Counted from the first letter of the stretch, positions 1 to 4,945 are shown. The stretch is DNA of 5,581 nucleotides from Candidatus Methanophagaceae archaeon (GCA_013374505.1 QENJ01000291.1:1-5581), one strand, 5' to 3'. The notes: a model not told the origin generated them from the sequence alone. Numbers and translations: made by a program.

Positions 1-1
1 A

Positions 2-871
2 GATTTTCAGATTGTACTCTATGACGAGCAGCATCCGAAGCGGGGCAGGACACAGAAATTCCGCTTGACCCTGCTGGACAGCGTTACCGGTCAGCCAATT
101 GCCGAGGAACTGCACGAGAGCAAAAACTCGGCAACCATCACCGCCTTTCTGACGAAGTATCTGGACCCGAGCAAGCGCACATTTGTTGTTACAGACCTCG
201 ACTCGAGCTATCCCCGGGTATTCAAGGAGTTCTTCGGCGAGAACTTGATTCATCAGTATTGTCTCATGCACTTGAACAAGCTAATAGTCGCTGAGTTCCC
301 AAGGAGCACGACTATCGAGCAGGAATTGATGAAATACAGGATGTTGAACATCTTCTACAACCGGGATGCAGAACTAAAGTTCTTGCTGGACCTGCTGGAA
401 GAAGAGCAAGTGATGAAGTGGGGGGCTAAAAAAGAGTACAAAGCGTGGCTCAGAACGCAGAGGGCAACTTTTAGAGCATTTGTACGTGAGCAGAAGCGAG
501 ACCGCAGGCGAAAGAAGAGGAATTTAGTGCAGCGACCTTATATTGAGGCTTTGAGGGTATTTGATGAGTTGAAGGCGGAAATAGATTCTTTTGAAAAGCA
601 CGTTCAGAAGCGGCTGATAAAGATCGAGAAGGGCTGGGAGCATTTTACAGCGTTCTATTTCGTGAAAGGTGCGCCGGCTACGAACAATGGGGTCGAGAAC
701 TACTACTCAACAAGCTTGAAGACGCATAGAAAGAAGCAGCTCAGGAGCGATAGAGGGCTTGACAACCAGATAAAGCTGTCAGCAATGAAGAGGGCGGGGC
801 TACTGGGCAGAGGCAAGAAGTCCTTACTGGAAGCATTTTTGGTTTTTATACCGTTTTTGGATTCGAGATAA
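2..871 (+). CDS. DDE-type transposase, 3' part of the gene (5' end outside window)
   Basis: Catalytic part of an insertion-sequence transposase. The frame is open back to base 2, so the TTG at 65 is internal and the gene begins left of the window. A likely first catalytic aspartate is in the YDEQ motif (codon 23-25). The second is in TDLDSSY (codons about 194-202), followed by QYCLMH, the C-x2-H motif found after the second Asp in several DDE families (MULE, ISL3, IS256-like). Then comes a long, charged, probably helical insertion, about 140 residues, with the basic run RDRRRKKR. The catalytic Glu is in TNNGVENYY (codon 695-697), followed by a Lys/Arg-rich stretch as expected for DNA-end binding. 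It ends with TAA at 869-871. I cannot name the IS family with confidence. Base composition is richer in G+C than the DNA that follows, fitting an imported element. Sure of DDE transposase, unsure of family and of whether the full gene is intact. Confidence 0.85.
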   Translation, partial: DFQIVLYDEQHPKRGRTQKFRLTLLDSVTGQPIAEELHESKNSATITAFLTKYLDPSKRTFVVTDLDSSYPRVFKEFFGENLIHQYCLMHLNKLIVAEFPRSTTIEQELMKYRMLNIFYNRDAELKFLLDLLEEEQVMKWGAKKEYKAWLRTQRATFRAFVREQKRDRRRKKRNLVQRPYIEALRVFDELKAEIDSFEKHVQKRLIKIEKGWEHFTAFYFVKGAPATNNGVENYYSTSLKTHRKKQLRSDRGLDNQIKLSAMKRAGLLGRGKKSLLEAFLVFIPFLDSR

Positions 872-1117
872 GGCGTTTACTATTCAAGTTGGTGTGAATG
901 AAGAGAGGTGGTTAGCGGTAGCTATCACCTTTTTACTCGTGTAATGGCTATTTTTGATGTTTTGGTACAGTTTTGGGTAAGAATAATGTGGGTTTTGACA
1001 GGAAGTCGATGTGGGATTACTTTATGGTAGTTTACTATTTGCAAACACGATGAAAATGTGGGGTTCGATGGATGAAAAATTAAAAATCACTGACTTTTTC
1101 GATTGTGCCATACGTAT
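872..1117. other. AT-rich non-coding tail, probably holding the right end of the insertion sequence
   Basis: No convincing gene is seen. The stretch has the hairpin at 907-934, three copies of ATGTGGG (986-992, 1009-1015, 1056-1062), a repeated 10-mer GTTTACTATT (875-884 and 1030-1039) and the palindrome CATACGTATG (1109-1118) at its right edge. Short repeats near an IS end often bind transposase, but the left end of the element is outside the window, so its terminal repeat and exact right boundary cannot be fixed here. Confidence 0.35.
907..934 (+). terminator. Hairpin plus T5 behind the transposase gene
   Basis: GGTG (907-910) pairs with CACC (926-929) and TAGC (913-916) with GCTA (921-924) around a GGTA loop, with a G-T wobble and one bulged base. 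The stem is followed directly by TTTTT (930-934). It lies 36 bp after the transposase stop, so it may end that transcript. It could equally be a structured IS end. The fold was read by eye, with no energy calculation. Confidence 0.4.
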
Positions 1118-1249
1118 GTGAACAATTACCGCATGATTGGCCAGGGGCCAGGGAATAATTTACTGGTACATGAGAACTGGCATTATACGGTCAATGCCAA
1201 TGGAGAGGTGACAGCGTTGGTCGACAACGTTAGAATCGAGTGTAAATAG
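1118..1249 (+). pseudogene. C-terminal remnant of a truncated gene of unknown function
   Basis: A short open frame (GTG 1118, stop TAG 1247-1249; open only back to a TGA at 1091-1093) encodes about 43 residues. They look like genuine protein: NNYRMIGQGPGNNLLVHE is followed by WHYTVNANGEVTALVDN and the end RIECK. The alternating polar/hydrophobic pattern with TVNANGEVT and VDN suggests the last beta strands of a secreted or surface beta-sandwich protein. No start codon context or ribosome binding site is visible and the N-terminal part is missing. This fits a gene cut by the neighbouring insertion sequence or a linked deletion. The ending VDNVRIEC is loosely like the ending FDNVVVVAC of the gene at 1477-2172. 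I do not assign a function. Confidence 0.5.
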
Positions 1250-1311
1250 ACTCACACAAAAATAACTCCATCGCCAACGAAAGACTGTCGAGTTAAAAAA
1301 CGAAAAATTGA

Positions 1312-1337
1312 TTTTTTTTCCCCCTCTCTTTTTTTTT
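1312..1337 (+). terminator. Two oligo-T tracts (T8 and T9), archaeal-type termination signal
   Basis: T8 (1312-1319) and T9 (1329-1337) are separated by a C/T stretch, 60-90 bp after the stop of the gene remnant. Archaeal RNA polymerase ends transcription on oligo-U without needing a hairpin, so this is a likely terminator for transcripts from the left. It also lies just before the original start codons at 1347/1353. Confidence 0.45.
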
Positions 1338-1346
1338 ATTTTCTTG

Positions 1347-1359
1347 ATGGTGATGAATA
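1347..1359 (+). pseudogene. Displaced original start of the signal-anchored protein gene
   Basis: ATG (1347), GTG (1350) and ATG (1353) are in one frame and end at the left GAATA target copy. Joining 1359 to 1568 gives M-V-M-N-R-R-K-T-K-I-K, running straight into the membrane segment of the gene at 1477-2172. In the present sequence this frame instead reads into the inserted element and stops at TGA 1452-1454, leaving a 35-codon dead-end reading frame. The start is therefore physically separated from its gene by 208 extra bases, which also shift the frame (208 = 3x69+1). Confidence 0.7.
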
Positions 1360-1391
1360 CAGTAGTTCCGAAAGGGGGTAGTTCCGATTGG
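1360..1391 (+). repeat. Left terminal inverted repeat of the MITE with two 9-bp subrepeats
   Basis: It carries GTAGTTCCG at 1362-1370 and again at 1378-1386, separated by AAAGGGG. The outer 13 bp match the right arm without error. Confidence 0.85.
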
Positions 1392-1411
1392 ATATTAATG
1401 TGTAAAAAAGG

Positions 1412-1419
1412 TATAAAAA
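1412..1419 (+). promoter_or_regulatory. TATA-like box inside the MITE
   Basis: TATAAAAA lies in A+T-rich DNA inside the element. At the usual archaeal spacing, transcription would start near 1440, upstream of the TTG codons at 1477 and 1501. It could give the displaced gene a new promoter. A+T-rich DNA makes such boxes common by chance. Confidence 0.25.
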
Positions 1420-1476
1420 CAACCCTTTTGGTAAAACAAGTAAAAAAAATCTGAATTTAATTAAACTATTGTTAAA

Positions 1477-2172
1477 TTGATTCTTTTAAGTCATTTAAGC
1501 TTGTATAAAGTCGCAATTTACAAATTTTCACCATTCGGAAGTAGGGGTGTTCGGAACTACTGGAATAGAAGAAAGACGAAAATAAAATCAGCTTTAGGAA
1601 TTGCTATCGTTATTTTCGTACTAATATTAACGAGTTATTATGTTAACAGCAGGTATCAGATTGAAGTCATTTCCAGCCAAGAAGAACATATTAATATTAA
1701 GAAGGTAGAGTTTCATGAGGGATTCAGTGAAGGAAAAGAACTCTCTTTCGATCTTGACTGGAACAATCAGAGCAATGGATGTTATCTAACCGCTTCGCTA
1801 TACCTCTGTCCTACGGTAACCACTGGTAATCCAGGGGAGGAGAAAGACTGGTTGAAATTTGAGTACGTAGGAGTTCCACAGGGACGCAATGCCCGTTGTG
1901 TTATCGCCGCTAAGCGCGATGGTAAAGTAAAGTATCTATACACGGAGGGCTGGCCTGAGCAAAGGTGTGGCAGACACATCGCCTACCAGCGGATTAAGAT
2001 TGTTCTGGATAATGAAAGTCTAAAAATTATTGAAAATGGAACGGAGATATATTGCGCACCATCACATGGTTTAGAGTTTACCTCTGCATACCGTTATCTG
2101 CAGATGAGCAGTCATAGCAATTATCCAGCACGAGAAATCTATTTTGATAATGTTGTAGTCGTTGCATGCTGA
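1477..2172 (+). CDS. Signal-anchored extracytoplasmic protein of unknown function, 5' end displaced by a MITE
   Basis: The frame has no ATG or GTG at its front. The only possible starts are TTG at 1477 or 1501, both inside the MITE and without a visible ribosome binding site. The first 29 residues are element-encoded. Native sequence starts at residue 30 (NRRKTKIK), followed by one membrane segment at about 38-56, then an outside domain of about 175 residues. That topology (short basic N-terminus, then one hydrophobic stretch) is an uncleaved signal anchor. The outer domain has six cysteines (C102, C111, C141, C164, C193, C231), one at the very end. It is rich in beta-strand-like sequence, for example FSFDLDW-like FDLDW, RIKIVLDN and EIYFDNVVV, which recalls LamG/concanavalin-like jelly-roll domains; this is a guess from pattern only. 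Without the insertion the protein would be 203-205 residues starting at ATG 1353 or 1347. It may be a recent pseudogene, or be expressed weakly from the element. No function is assigned. Confidence 0.6.
   Translation: MILLSHLSLYKVAIYKFSPFGSRGVRNYWNRRKTKIKSALGIAIVIFVLILTSYYVNSRYQIEVISSQEEHINIKKVEFHEGFSEGKELSFDLDWNNQSNGCYLTASLYLCPTVTTGNPGEEKDWLKFEYVGVPQGRNARCVIAAKRDGKVKYLYTEGWPEQRCGRHIAYQRIKIVLDNESLKIIENGTEIYCAPSHGLEFTSAYRYLQMSSHSNYPAREIYFDNVVVVAC
1531..1562 (-). repeat. Right terminal inverted repeat of the MITE with two 9-bp subrepeats
   Basis: It carries CGGAACTAC at 1552-1560 and the variant CGGAAGTAG at 1536-1544, with the same 16-bp period as the left arm. Inner bases (1531-1543) still pair with 1379-1391 at 11 of 13 positions; the middle bases, about 1373-1378 against 1544-1549, do not. 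Confidence 0.85.
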
Positions 2173-2212
2173 TGGTCATACGAAATCTTTACATAAATAT
2201 ACTATAGCAAAT

Positions 2213-2221
2213 CTTTATAGT
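2213..2221 (+). promoter_or_regulatory. Probable TATA box of the tRNA gene
   Basis: CTTTATAGT lies about 33 bp before the mature tRNA 5' end, placing transcription start near 2243 with a short 5' leader for RNase P to remove. A similar A+T-rich stretch (TTTACATAAATATA, 2188-2201) sits further up. The call is by position and composition only. Confidence 0.45.
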
Positions 2222-2250
2222 AGTATAGAAATACAATATGTTATCTTGGT

Positions 2251-2325
2251 GGGCCCGTAGCTTAGACTGGTTAGAGCGCCCGGCTCATAACCGGGCGGTC
2301 AAGGGTTCAAATCCCTTCGGGCCCA
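2251..2325 (+). tRNA. tRNA-Met (CAT anticodon), most likely the elongator type
   Basis: A full cloverleaf can be drawn. The acceptor stem is GGGCCCG (2251-2257) with CGGGCCC (2318-2324), and the discriminator base is A (2325). The anticodon stem is CCCGG (2279-2283) with CCGGG (2291-2295) and loop CTCATAA, with anticodon CAT at 2286-2288. The T stem is AAGGG/CCCTT with loop TTCAAAT. There is no intron, and CCA is not encoded. The G1-C72 pair and the absence of the three G-C pairs next to the anticodon argue against initiator tRNA. CAT could also mark tRNA-Ile2 (anticodon C modified to agmatidine), and sequence alone does not exclude that. The 3' 27 bases overlap the end of thg1 on the other strand. 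Confidence 0.93.
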
Positions 2326-3087
2326 TTCTTTAAAAATAGCACATATAAAATCCCGCCCTTCTTCGGACGTAAATAGCGGCAAATCCCAGTGTTGCACTGT
2401 TTTGTAGCGTAATATAGTGACACTCTCCGCAGTCTTGGGGTTGTAGCCGCTTTTCTCGTAACTTTGTTTTGCAACCAGAAAGCCACGTCTTTGCCATTTC
2501 GGCGTTTCGTTCAGGTTCACTCCCATGCGAAACAGCATCTCGTGCACATCCTTTGCTTTCATACCTCTCAACCGTTTCCCTGCCGCGGTTTTCGTTAAAC
2601 CGTCTTCTATCAGCCCATAAAAACCATACGCATTGATATGATTCCGCCATGCTTCCGCTTGCCGCTGTGCAAGATACTCTAACGTATCATTCTCACCGCA
2701 AACAGGAATCACCCGGGCATCAAACGCAATAGCATCCTTAAAATCCAAAATAACAGTTAACGAACTCGCAATGAAACTAGCAATTACAGAATCCAGCTTC
2801 TCTAACCTACCTTTAAAGGGGACAGACGCGAAGAGTAAGTTTATCTCATCGGAGAAGATATAAGCAAGCACGGGGTTGAAACCGCTCTTATCGAAGAAGA
2901 CCACCGTTGCTTCCGCCATACTCCGTGCAAATCGTTTGTCGTATGGCTTCTTAAAGTCGTTATCACGCAGTACGTGCTTGAAGTTCCTACCGTCTACACG
3001 TACTATTAGTGGGGGGTAGGTCTTTATTTCGGCATATATCGCTCTATCTTTGTCACTCTTATATCTCTGATGAGTCCTGGTCTTCAT
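2299..3087 (-). CDS. thg1: tRNA(His) guanylyltransferase family protein (archaeal Thg1)
   Basis: Thg1 enzymes add nucleotides to tRNA 5' ends in the 3'-to-5' direction. Eukaryotic forms add G-1 to tRNA-His; archaeal forms do templated addition and may repair 5'-truncated tRNAs. At 262 residues it has the normal family length. The palm-type metal site is visible: VDGRNF (D32) and YIFSDEINLLF (D80, E81). Other family landmarks are KPYDKRFARSM (47-57), EKLDSVI (96-102), FDARVIPV (122-129), the helix with AEAWRNHINAYGFY (144-157) and KRLRGMKAKDVHEMLF (171-186). The ATG at 3087 overlaps the stop of the PRC-barrel gene (ATGA), so the two are probably translationally coupled. The last residues, ARRDLNP, are encoded by the antisense strand of the tRNA acceptor/T arm, and the stop TGA (2299-2301) lies inside the tRNA. 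The C-terminus is therefore set by the tRNA sequence. The cytosolic location is inferred. Confidence 0.93.
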   Translation of the reverse strand: MKTRTHQRYKSDKDRAIYAEIKTYPPLIVRVDGRNFKHVLRDNDFKKPYDKRFARSMAEATVVFFDKSGFNPVLAYIFSDEINLLFASVPFKGRLEKLDSVIASFIASSLTVILDFKDAIAFDARVIPVCGENDTLEYLAQRQAEAWRNHINAYGFYGLIEDGLTKTAAGKRLRGMKAKDVHEMLFRMGVNLNETPKWQRRGFLVAKQSYEKSGYNPKTAESVTILRYKTVQHWDLPLFTSEEGRDFICAIFKEWARRDLNP

Positions 3088-3386
3088 TCCTCATTCGGAT
3101 TCACTTCTTCGCCTCCACTGCTTTCCCCTTCTTCCTCTTTAGACACTAGCCTTTTCCGCACATGTTTTATCAATACTATGTCACCTATTGCTATAACCCA
3201 CCGGTATGGGATGATTACACCTGCTTTATCGCCCGTATCAAAAGCGTTTGGATTTATATCCCGCACTGCAAGCCCGGATACTCGTTTCTCTGTTATGTCC
3301 ACATTTACATCCTCTATTCTGCCGACATACACTCCCCTATCCGTGTATATCTCCTGCCCATATAGCGAAGACAATTCTATTTCCAT
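3084..3386 (-). CDS. PRC-barrel domain protein
   Basis: A 100-residue protein with a single PRC-barrel, a small beta-barrel used for protein contacts. The barrel spans about residues 3-77. The pattern is LSSLYGQEIYTDRG, then VYVGRIEDVNVDITEKRVSG, a variable loop, then IIPYRWVIAIGDIVLIK. It ends in a highly acidic tail (about 82-100). There is no signal peptide or membrane segment. Stand-alone PRC-barrel proteins of this size are common in archaea; some haloarchaeal members (CdpB1/CdpB2) link the division protein SepF to other factors. Whether this one does so is inference. It is the first gene of a pair with thg1 (4-bp ATGA overlap), with a near-leaderless promoter (TTTATATA at 3419-3412). 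Sure of the domain, not of the role. Confidence 0.85.
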   Translation of the reverse strand: MEIELSSLYGQEIYTDRGVYVGRIEDVNVDITEKRVSGLAVRDINPNAFDTGDKAGVIIPYRWVIAIGDIVLIKHVRKRLVSKEEEGESSGGEEVNPNEE

Positions 3387-3391
3387 AATAC

Positions 3392-3399
3392 TATTTATG
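3392..3399 (+). promoter_or_regulatory. Possible TATA box of the site-2 protease gene
   Basis: TATTTATG is the plus-strand A+T-rich box with the best spacing: start near 3422, 11 bases before the ATG at 3433. The stronger-looking TATATAAA at 3412-3419 sits too close to that ATG for normal spacing. With only 46 bp between the divergent starts, the two promoters must overlap. Confidence 0.3.
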
Positions 3400-3411
3400 A
3401 ACTAAGAAAGA

Positions 3412-3419
3412 TATATAAA
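3412..3419 (-). promoter_or_regulatory. TATA box of the PRC-barrel/thg1 pair
   Basis: Read on the minus strand this is TTTATATA, a textbook archaeal TATA box. Its centre is about 29 bp before the ATG at 3386, so transcription would start within a few bases of the start codon, giving a leaderless or nearly leaderless mRNA. No ribosome binding site precedes that ATG, in agreement. Confidence 0.6.
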
Positions 3420-3432
3420 ATTAACTGATAAC

Positions 3433-4605
3433 ATGCGCACATCAATTCAAGTGGGTAAGCTCCTCGGCATACCGATAAAGCTACATTTTACTTTTCTGAT
3501 CATATTAGTCCTATTCATTCTTGGATTTGCGAATAACTCCTCTACGGAATACCGTATCCCCCTGGGTTTGGGCGATCTCGGGCTGACGCCTCTCATTCGC
3601 TATACGCTATCAACAATAACTGCTATTCTGTTCTTCTTCACCCTGTTACTCCATGAGTTGGGGCATTCATACGTAGCAATGAAATATGGTACGAAGATAA
3701 ACAGCATCACGCTCTTCTTCTTTGGCGGCTTAGCCATGATGGAAGAGATACCAAAGAGCCCGGAAAAGGAGTGGCGGATTGCAATTGCCGGCCCCTTGAT
3801 GAGTTTTGCTATTGGCGCTTTATTTTGCGGCGTTTATATCGGGTTAAACGCATTGCATGTAGAGTTTTACCGCCCTGCGGGGATTTTTGTGTTGGTCATT
3901 GGTTCTTTCAATATTATGTTAGCAATCTTCAATTTAATACCGGCATTCCCTATGGACGGTGGCCGAGTGTTTAGAGCTTTTCTCGCAACGCGAATGTCGT
4001 TCGTGGAAGCGACGAAGAAAGCGGTGTTGGTCGGGAAAATATTTGCTGGCATGATGGTACTAGCAGGGCTTCTAAAAGCCGACCCGATTATCTTTATTTT
4101 AACGGGTGAATGGGGCTATAACATCTGGCTCCCGTTACTTGCCCTCTTCTTGTACCTGGCAGCCACGGAAGAGGAGAAAGCTACTATCACTTTTGCCTCG
4201 TTAGAGGGCATAAAGGTGAAGCATGTCATGAGAACTGAGCGAACAAGCGTGTCAGAATACATGCCACTCATGGAGCTTGTGCGAAAGATGCTTGAGGAGA
4301 GGACAGCCGAATACGTGGTAGTGAATGATAGCGGCGATTTAACGGGGTTTATAACGATTACCACAGTAAAGAAAGTACCGGTCGAGCAACGGCACTTATT
4401 GAGTGTTTCCGACGTTATGAGTCCATACGACCGCATTGGTAGGCTCATATCAAATGAAGAAGAGTCAGCCGAAGCTTTAAAAATGATGATACGGGATAAA
4501 CTAGAGTTCTTAGCGGTAAAAGACGACACGAGCGGTGATTTCGCGGGGATAATAACAAGAAAGGATTTAGCGATCTATATAGAAATGCTGAGTGGCCGTT
4601 TTTAA
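3433..4605 (+). CDS. Site-2 protease (peptidase M50) with two CBS domains
   Basis: An intramembrane zinc metalloprotease of 390 residues. Membrane segments are visible at about 17-32, 56-74, 116-140, 150-172, 195-213 and 230-243. The zinc-binding motif HELGH is at 74-78 (H74, H78 ligands, E75 catalytic), and the second motif NLIPAFPMDGG is at 167-177 with D175 as third ligand. FFFGGLAMMEE (95-105) is the usual loop after the first motif. Two CBS domains follow in the cytoplasm (about 261-316 and 324-386). In the archaeal homologue from Methanocaldococcus jannaschii (MJ0392) such domains follow the same core, and CBS pairs commonly bind adenine nucleotides, so ATP/AMP control is a reasonable inference. 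The substrate is unknown; candidates are membrane-bound regulators. The ATG at 3433 is chosen because the family N-terminus (VGKLLGIPIKLHFTF) follows at once; GTG 3451 is the alternative. It is divergent from the PRC-barrel gene and ends 28 bp from rnp2, tail to tail. Confidence 0.95.
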   Translation: MRTSIQVGKLLGIPIKLHFTFLIILVLFILGFANNSSTEYRIPLGLGDLGLTPLIRYTLSTITAILFFFTLLLHELGHSYVAMKYGTKINSITLFFFGGLAMMEEIPKSPEKEWRIAIAGPLMSFAIGALFCGVYIGLNALHVEFYRPAGIFVLVIGSFNIMLAIFNLIPAFPMDGGRVFRAFLATRMSFVEATKKAVLVGKIFAGMMVLAGLLKADPIIFILTGEWGYNIWLPLLALFLYLAATEEEKATITFASLEGIKVKHVMRTERTSVSEYMPLMELVRKMLEERTAEYVVVNDSGDLTGFITITTVKKVPVEQRHLLSVSDVMSPYDRIGRLISNEEESAEALKMMIRDKLEFLAVKDDTSGDFAGIITRKDLAIYIEMLSGRF

Positions 4606-4633
4606 CACACTCGTAGAATGCGAATTGCCGGCA
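4606..4633. other. Short convergent gap between the site-2 protease gene and rnp2
   Basis: Only 28 bp separate the two stop codons. The gap ends in the 8-bp palindrome TGCCGGCA (4626-4633). T5 (4598-4602) at the end of the protease gene is the only oligo-T on the plus strand. No gene or strong terminator is seen, so the transcripts probably overlap at their 3' ends. Confidence 0.4.
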
Positions 4634-4945
4634 TCATGCGATACGAGCAGCCCCTTTTATCGTCCCTGAGATGTCGATGACGGTTATAGCTATTTGTACT
4701 CCGTTTACCGAATGAATACACGCTAATGCCGCTCTTATCGCTTCTACTTTGCGGTGAGTACATCTTAGAACTCCTCTGCCGTTTTTATCATATTTTATTA
4801 GCCATAGCTTACTTTCGCTTGTGCCTATATCGCCATATAAAGAATGAACCGAGTCCCAGATTGCATTCAGCAACTTGTACTTATCTAGTTCTATCTCGCT
4901 CATCACCTCAAACACAAGATACCGCCTCCTATCGTGACCTCTCAT
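4634..4945 (-). CDS. rnp2: Ribonuclease P protein component 2 (Pop5 family)
   Basis: Pop5 pairs with Rpp30 and helps the archaeal RNase P RNA fold and cleave the 5' leader from pre-tRNA. The protein has 103 residues, slightly short for the family. The N-terminal RRRYLVFEV (6-14) is the typical first strand of the Pop5 ferredoxin-like fold. WDSVHSLYGDIGTSES (30-45), LWLIKYDKNGRGVLRCTHRKVEAIRAAL (47-74) and the closing VIDISGTIKGAARIA (89-103) are in the right order. The ATG at 4945 is preferred over the internal ATG at residue 15 because the first strand lies before the latter. The start overlaps the stop of the Rpp30 gene (ATGA, 4942-4945), which suggests coupled translation and equal amounts of the two partners, as expected for a heterotetramer. 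The cell location is the cytosol. Confidence 0.93.
   Translation of the reverse strand: MRGHDRRRYLVFEVMSEIELDKYKLLNAIWDSVHSLYGDIGTSESKLWLIKYDKNGRGVLRCTHRKVEAIRAALACIHSVNGVQIAITVIDISGTIKGAARIA

Larger units (their letters stand above)
1355..1567. mobile_element. 203-bp MITE (1360-1562) with 5-bp target duplication
   Basis: The termini are perfect 13-bp inverted repeats: CAGTAGTTCCGAA at 1360-1372 and TTCGGAACTACTG at 1550-1562. Imperfect pairing continues inward to 1391/1531. The element is flanked by direct copies of GAATA at 1355-1359 and 1563-1567, which is the expected target-site duplication. The inside is about 140 bp, very A+T-rich and without a transposase, so the element must be moved in trans by a related full-length IS. 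Each arm carries two 9-bp units of the type CGGAACTAC spaced 16 bp apart. I did not find these ends beside the transposase gene at 2-871, so that enzyme is not shown to be the mover. The family is unknown. Confidence 0.85.

Noticed and set aside
1050..1121. Short ATG frame of 23 codons (MKMWGSMDEKLK...) before the gene remnant
   Set aside because: Too short, in a different frame from the remnant, with no ribosome binding site. It could be a scrap of another gene but nothing supports it.
1360..1562. Inverted repeat read as an operator or as an attenuator hairpin of the downstream gene
   Set aside because: The flanking 5-bp duplication and the restoration of the start codon on removal are better explained by a mobile element.
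1360..1562. Inverted repeats as a CRISPR-like array
   Set aside because: Only two units per arm, 9 bp each, with 7-bp spacers and inverse orientation between arms; nothing like repeat-spacer structure and no cas genes.
1782..1979. Minus-strand frame antisense to the signal-anchored protein gene
   Set aside because: Low-complexity-looking translation with no motifs, opposite a frame with a clear membrane anchor and cysteine pattern.
2251..2325. The tRNA as an integration (att) site for the mobile elements on its left
   Set aside because: No repeated tRNA 3' fragment, integrase gene or element boundary was found around it; the left-hand elements are IS and MITE types that do not use tRNA sites.
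2330..2650. Minus-strand frame of 106 codons within thg1
   Set aside because: It lies entirely inside thg1 on the same strand in another frame. The thg1 frame carries the family motifs, so this is a shadow.
3070..3405. Plus-strand frame opposite the PRC-barrel gene
   Set aside because: Ser/Thr/Pro-rich translation typical of an antisense shadow; the minus-strand frame is a recognisable PRC-barrel.
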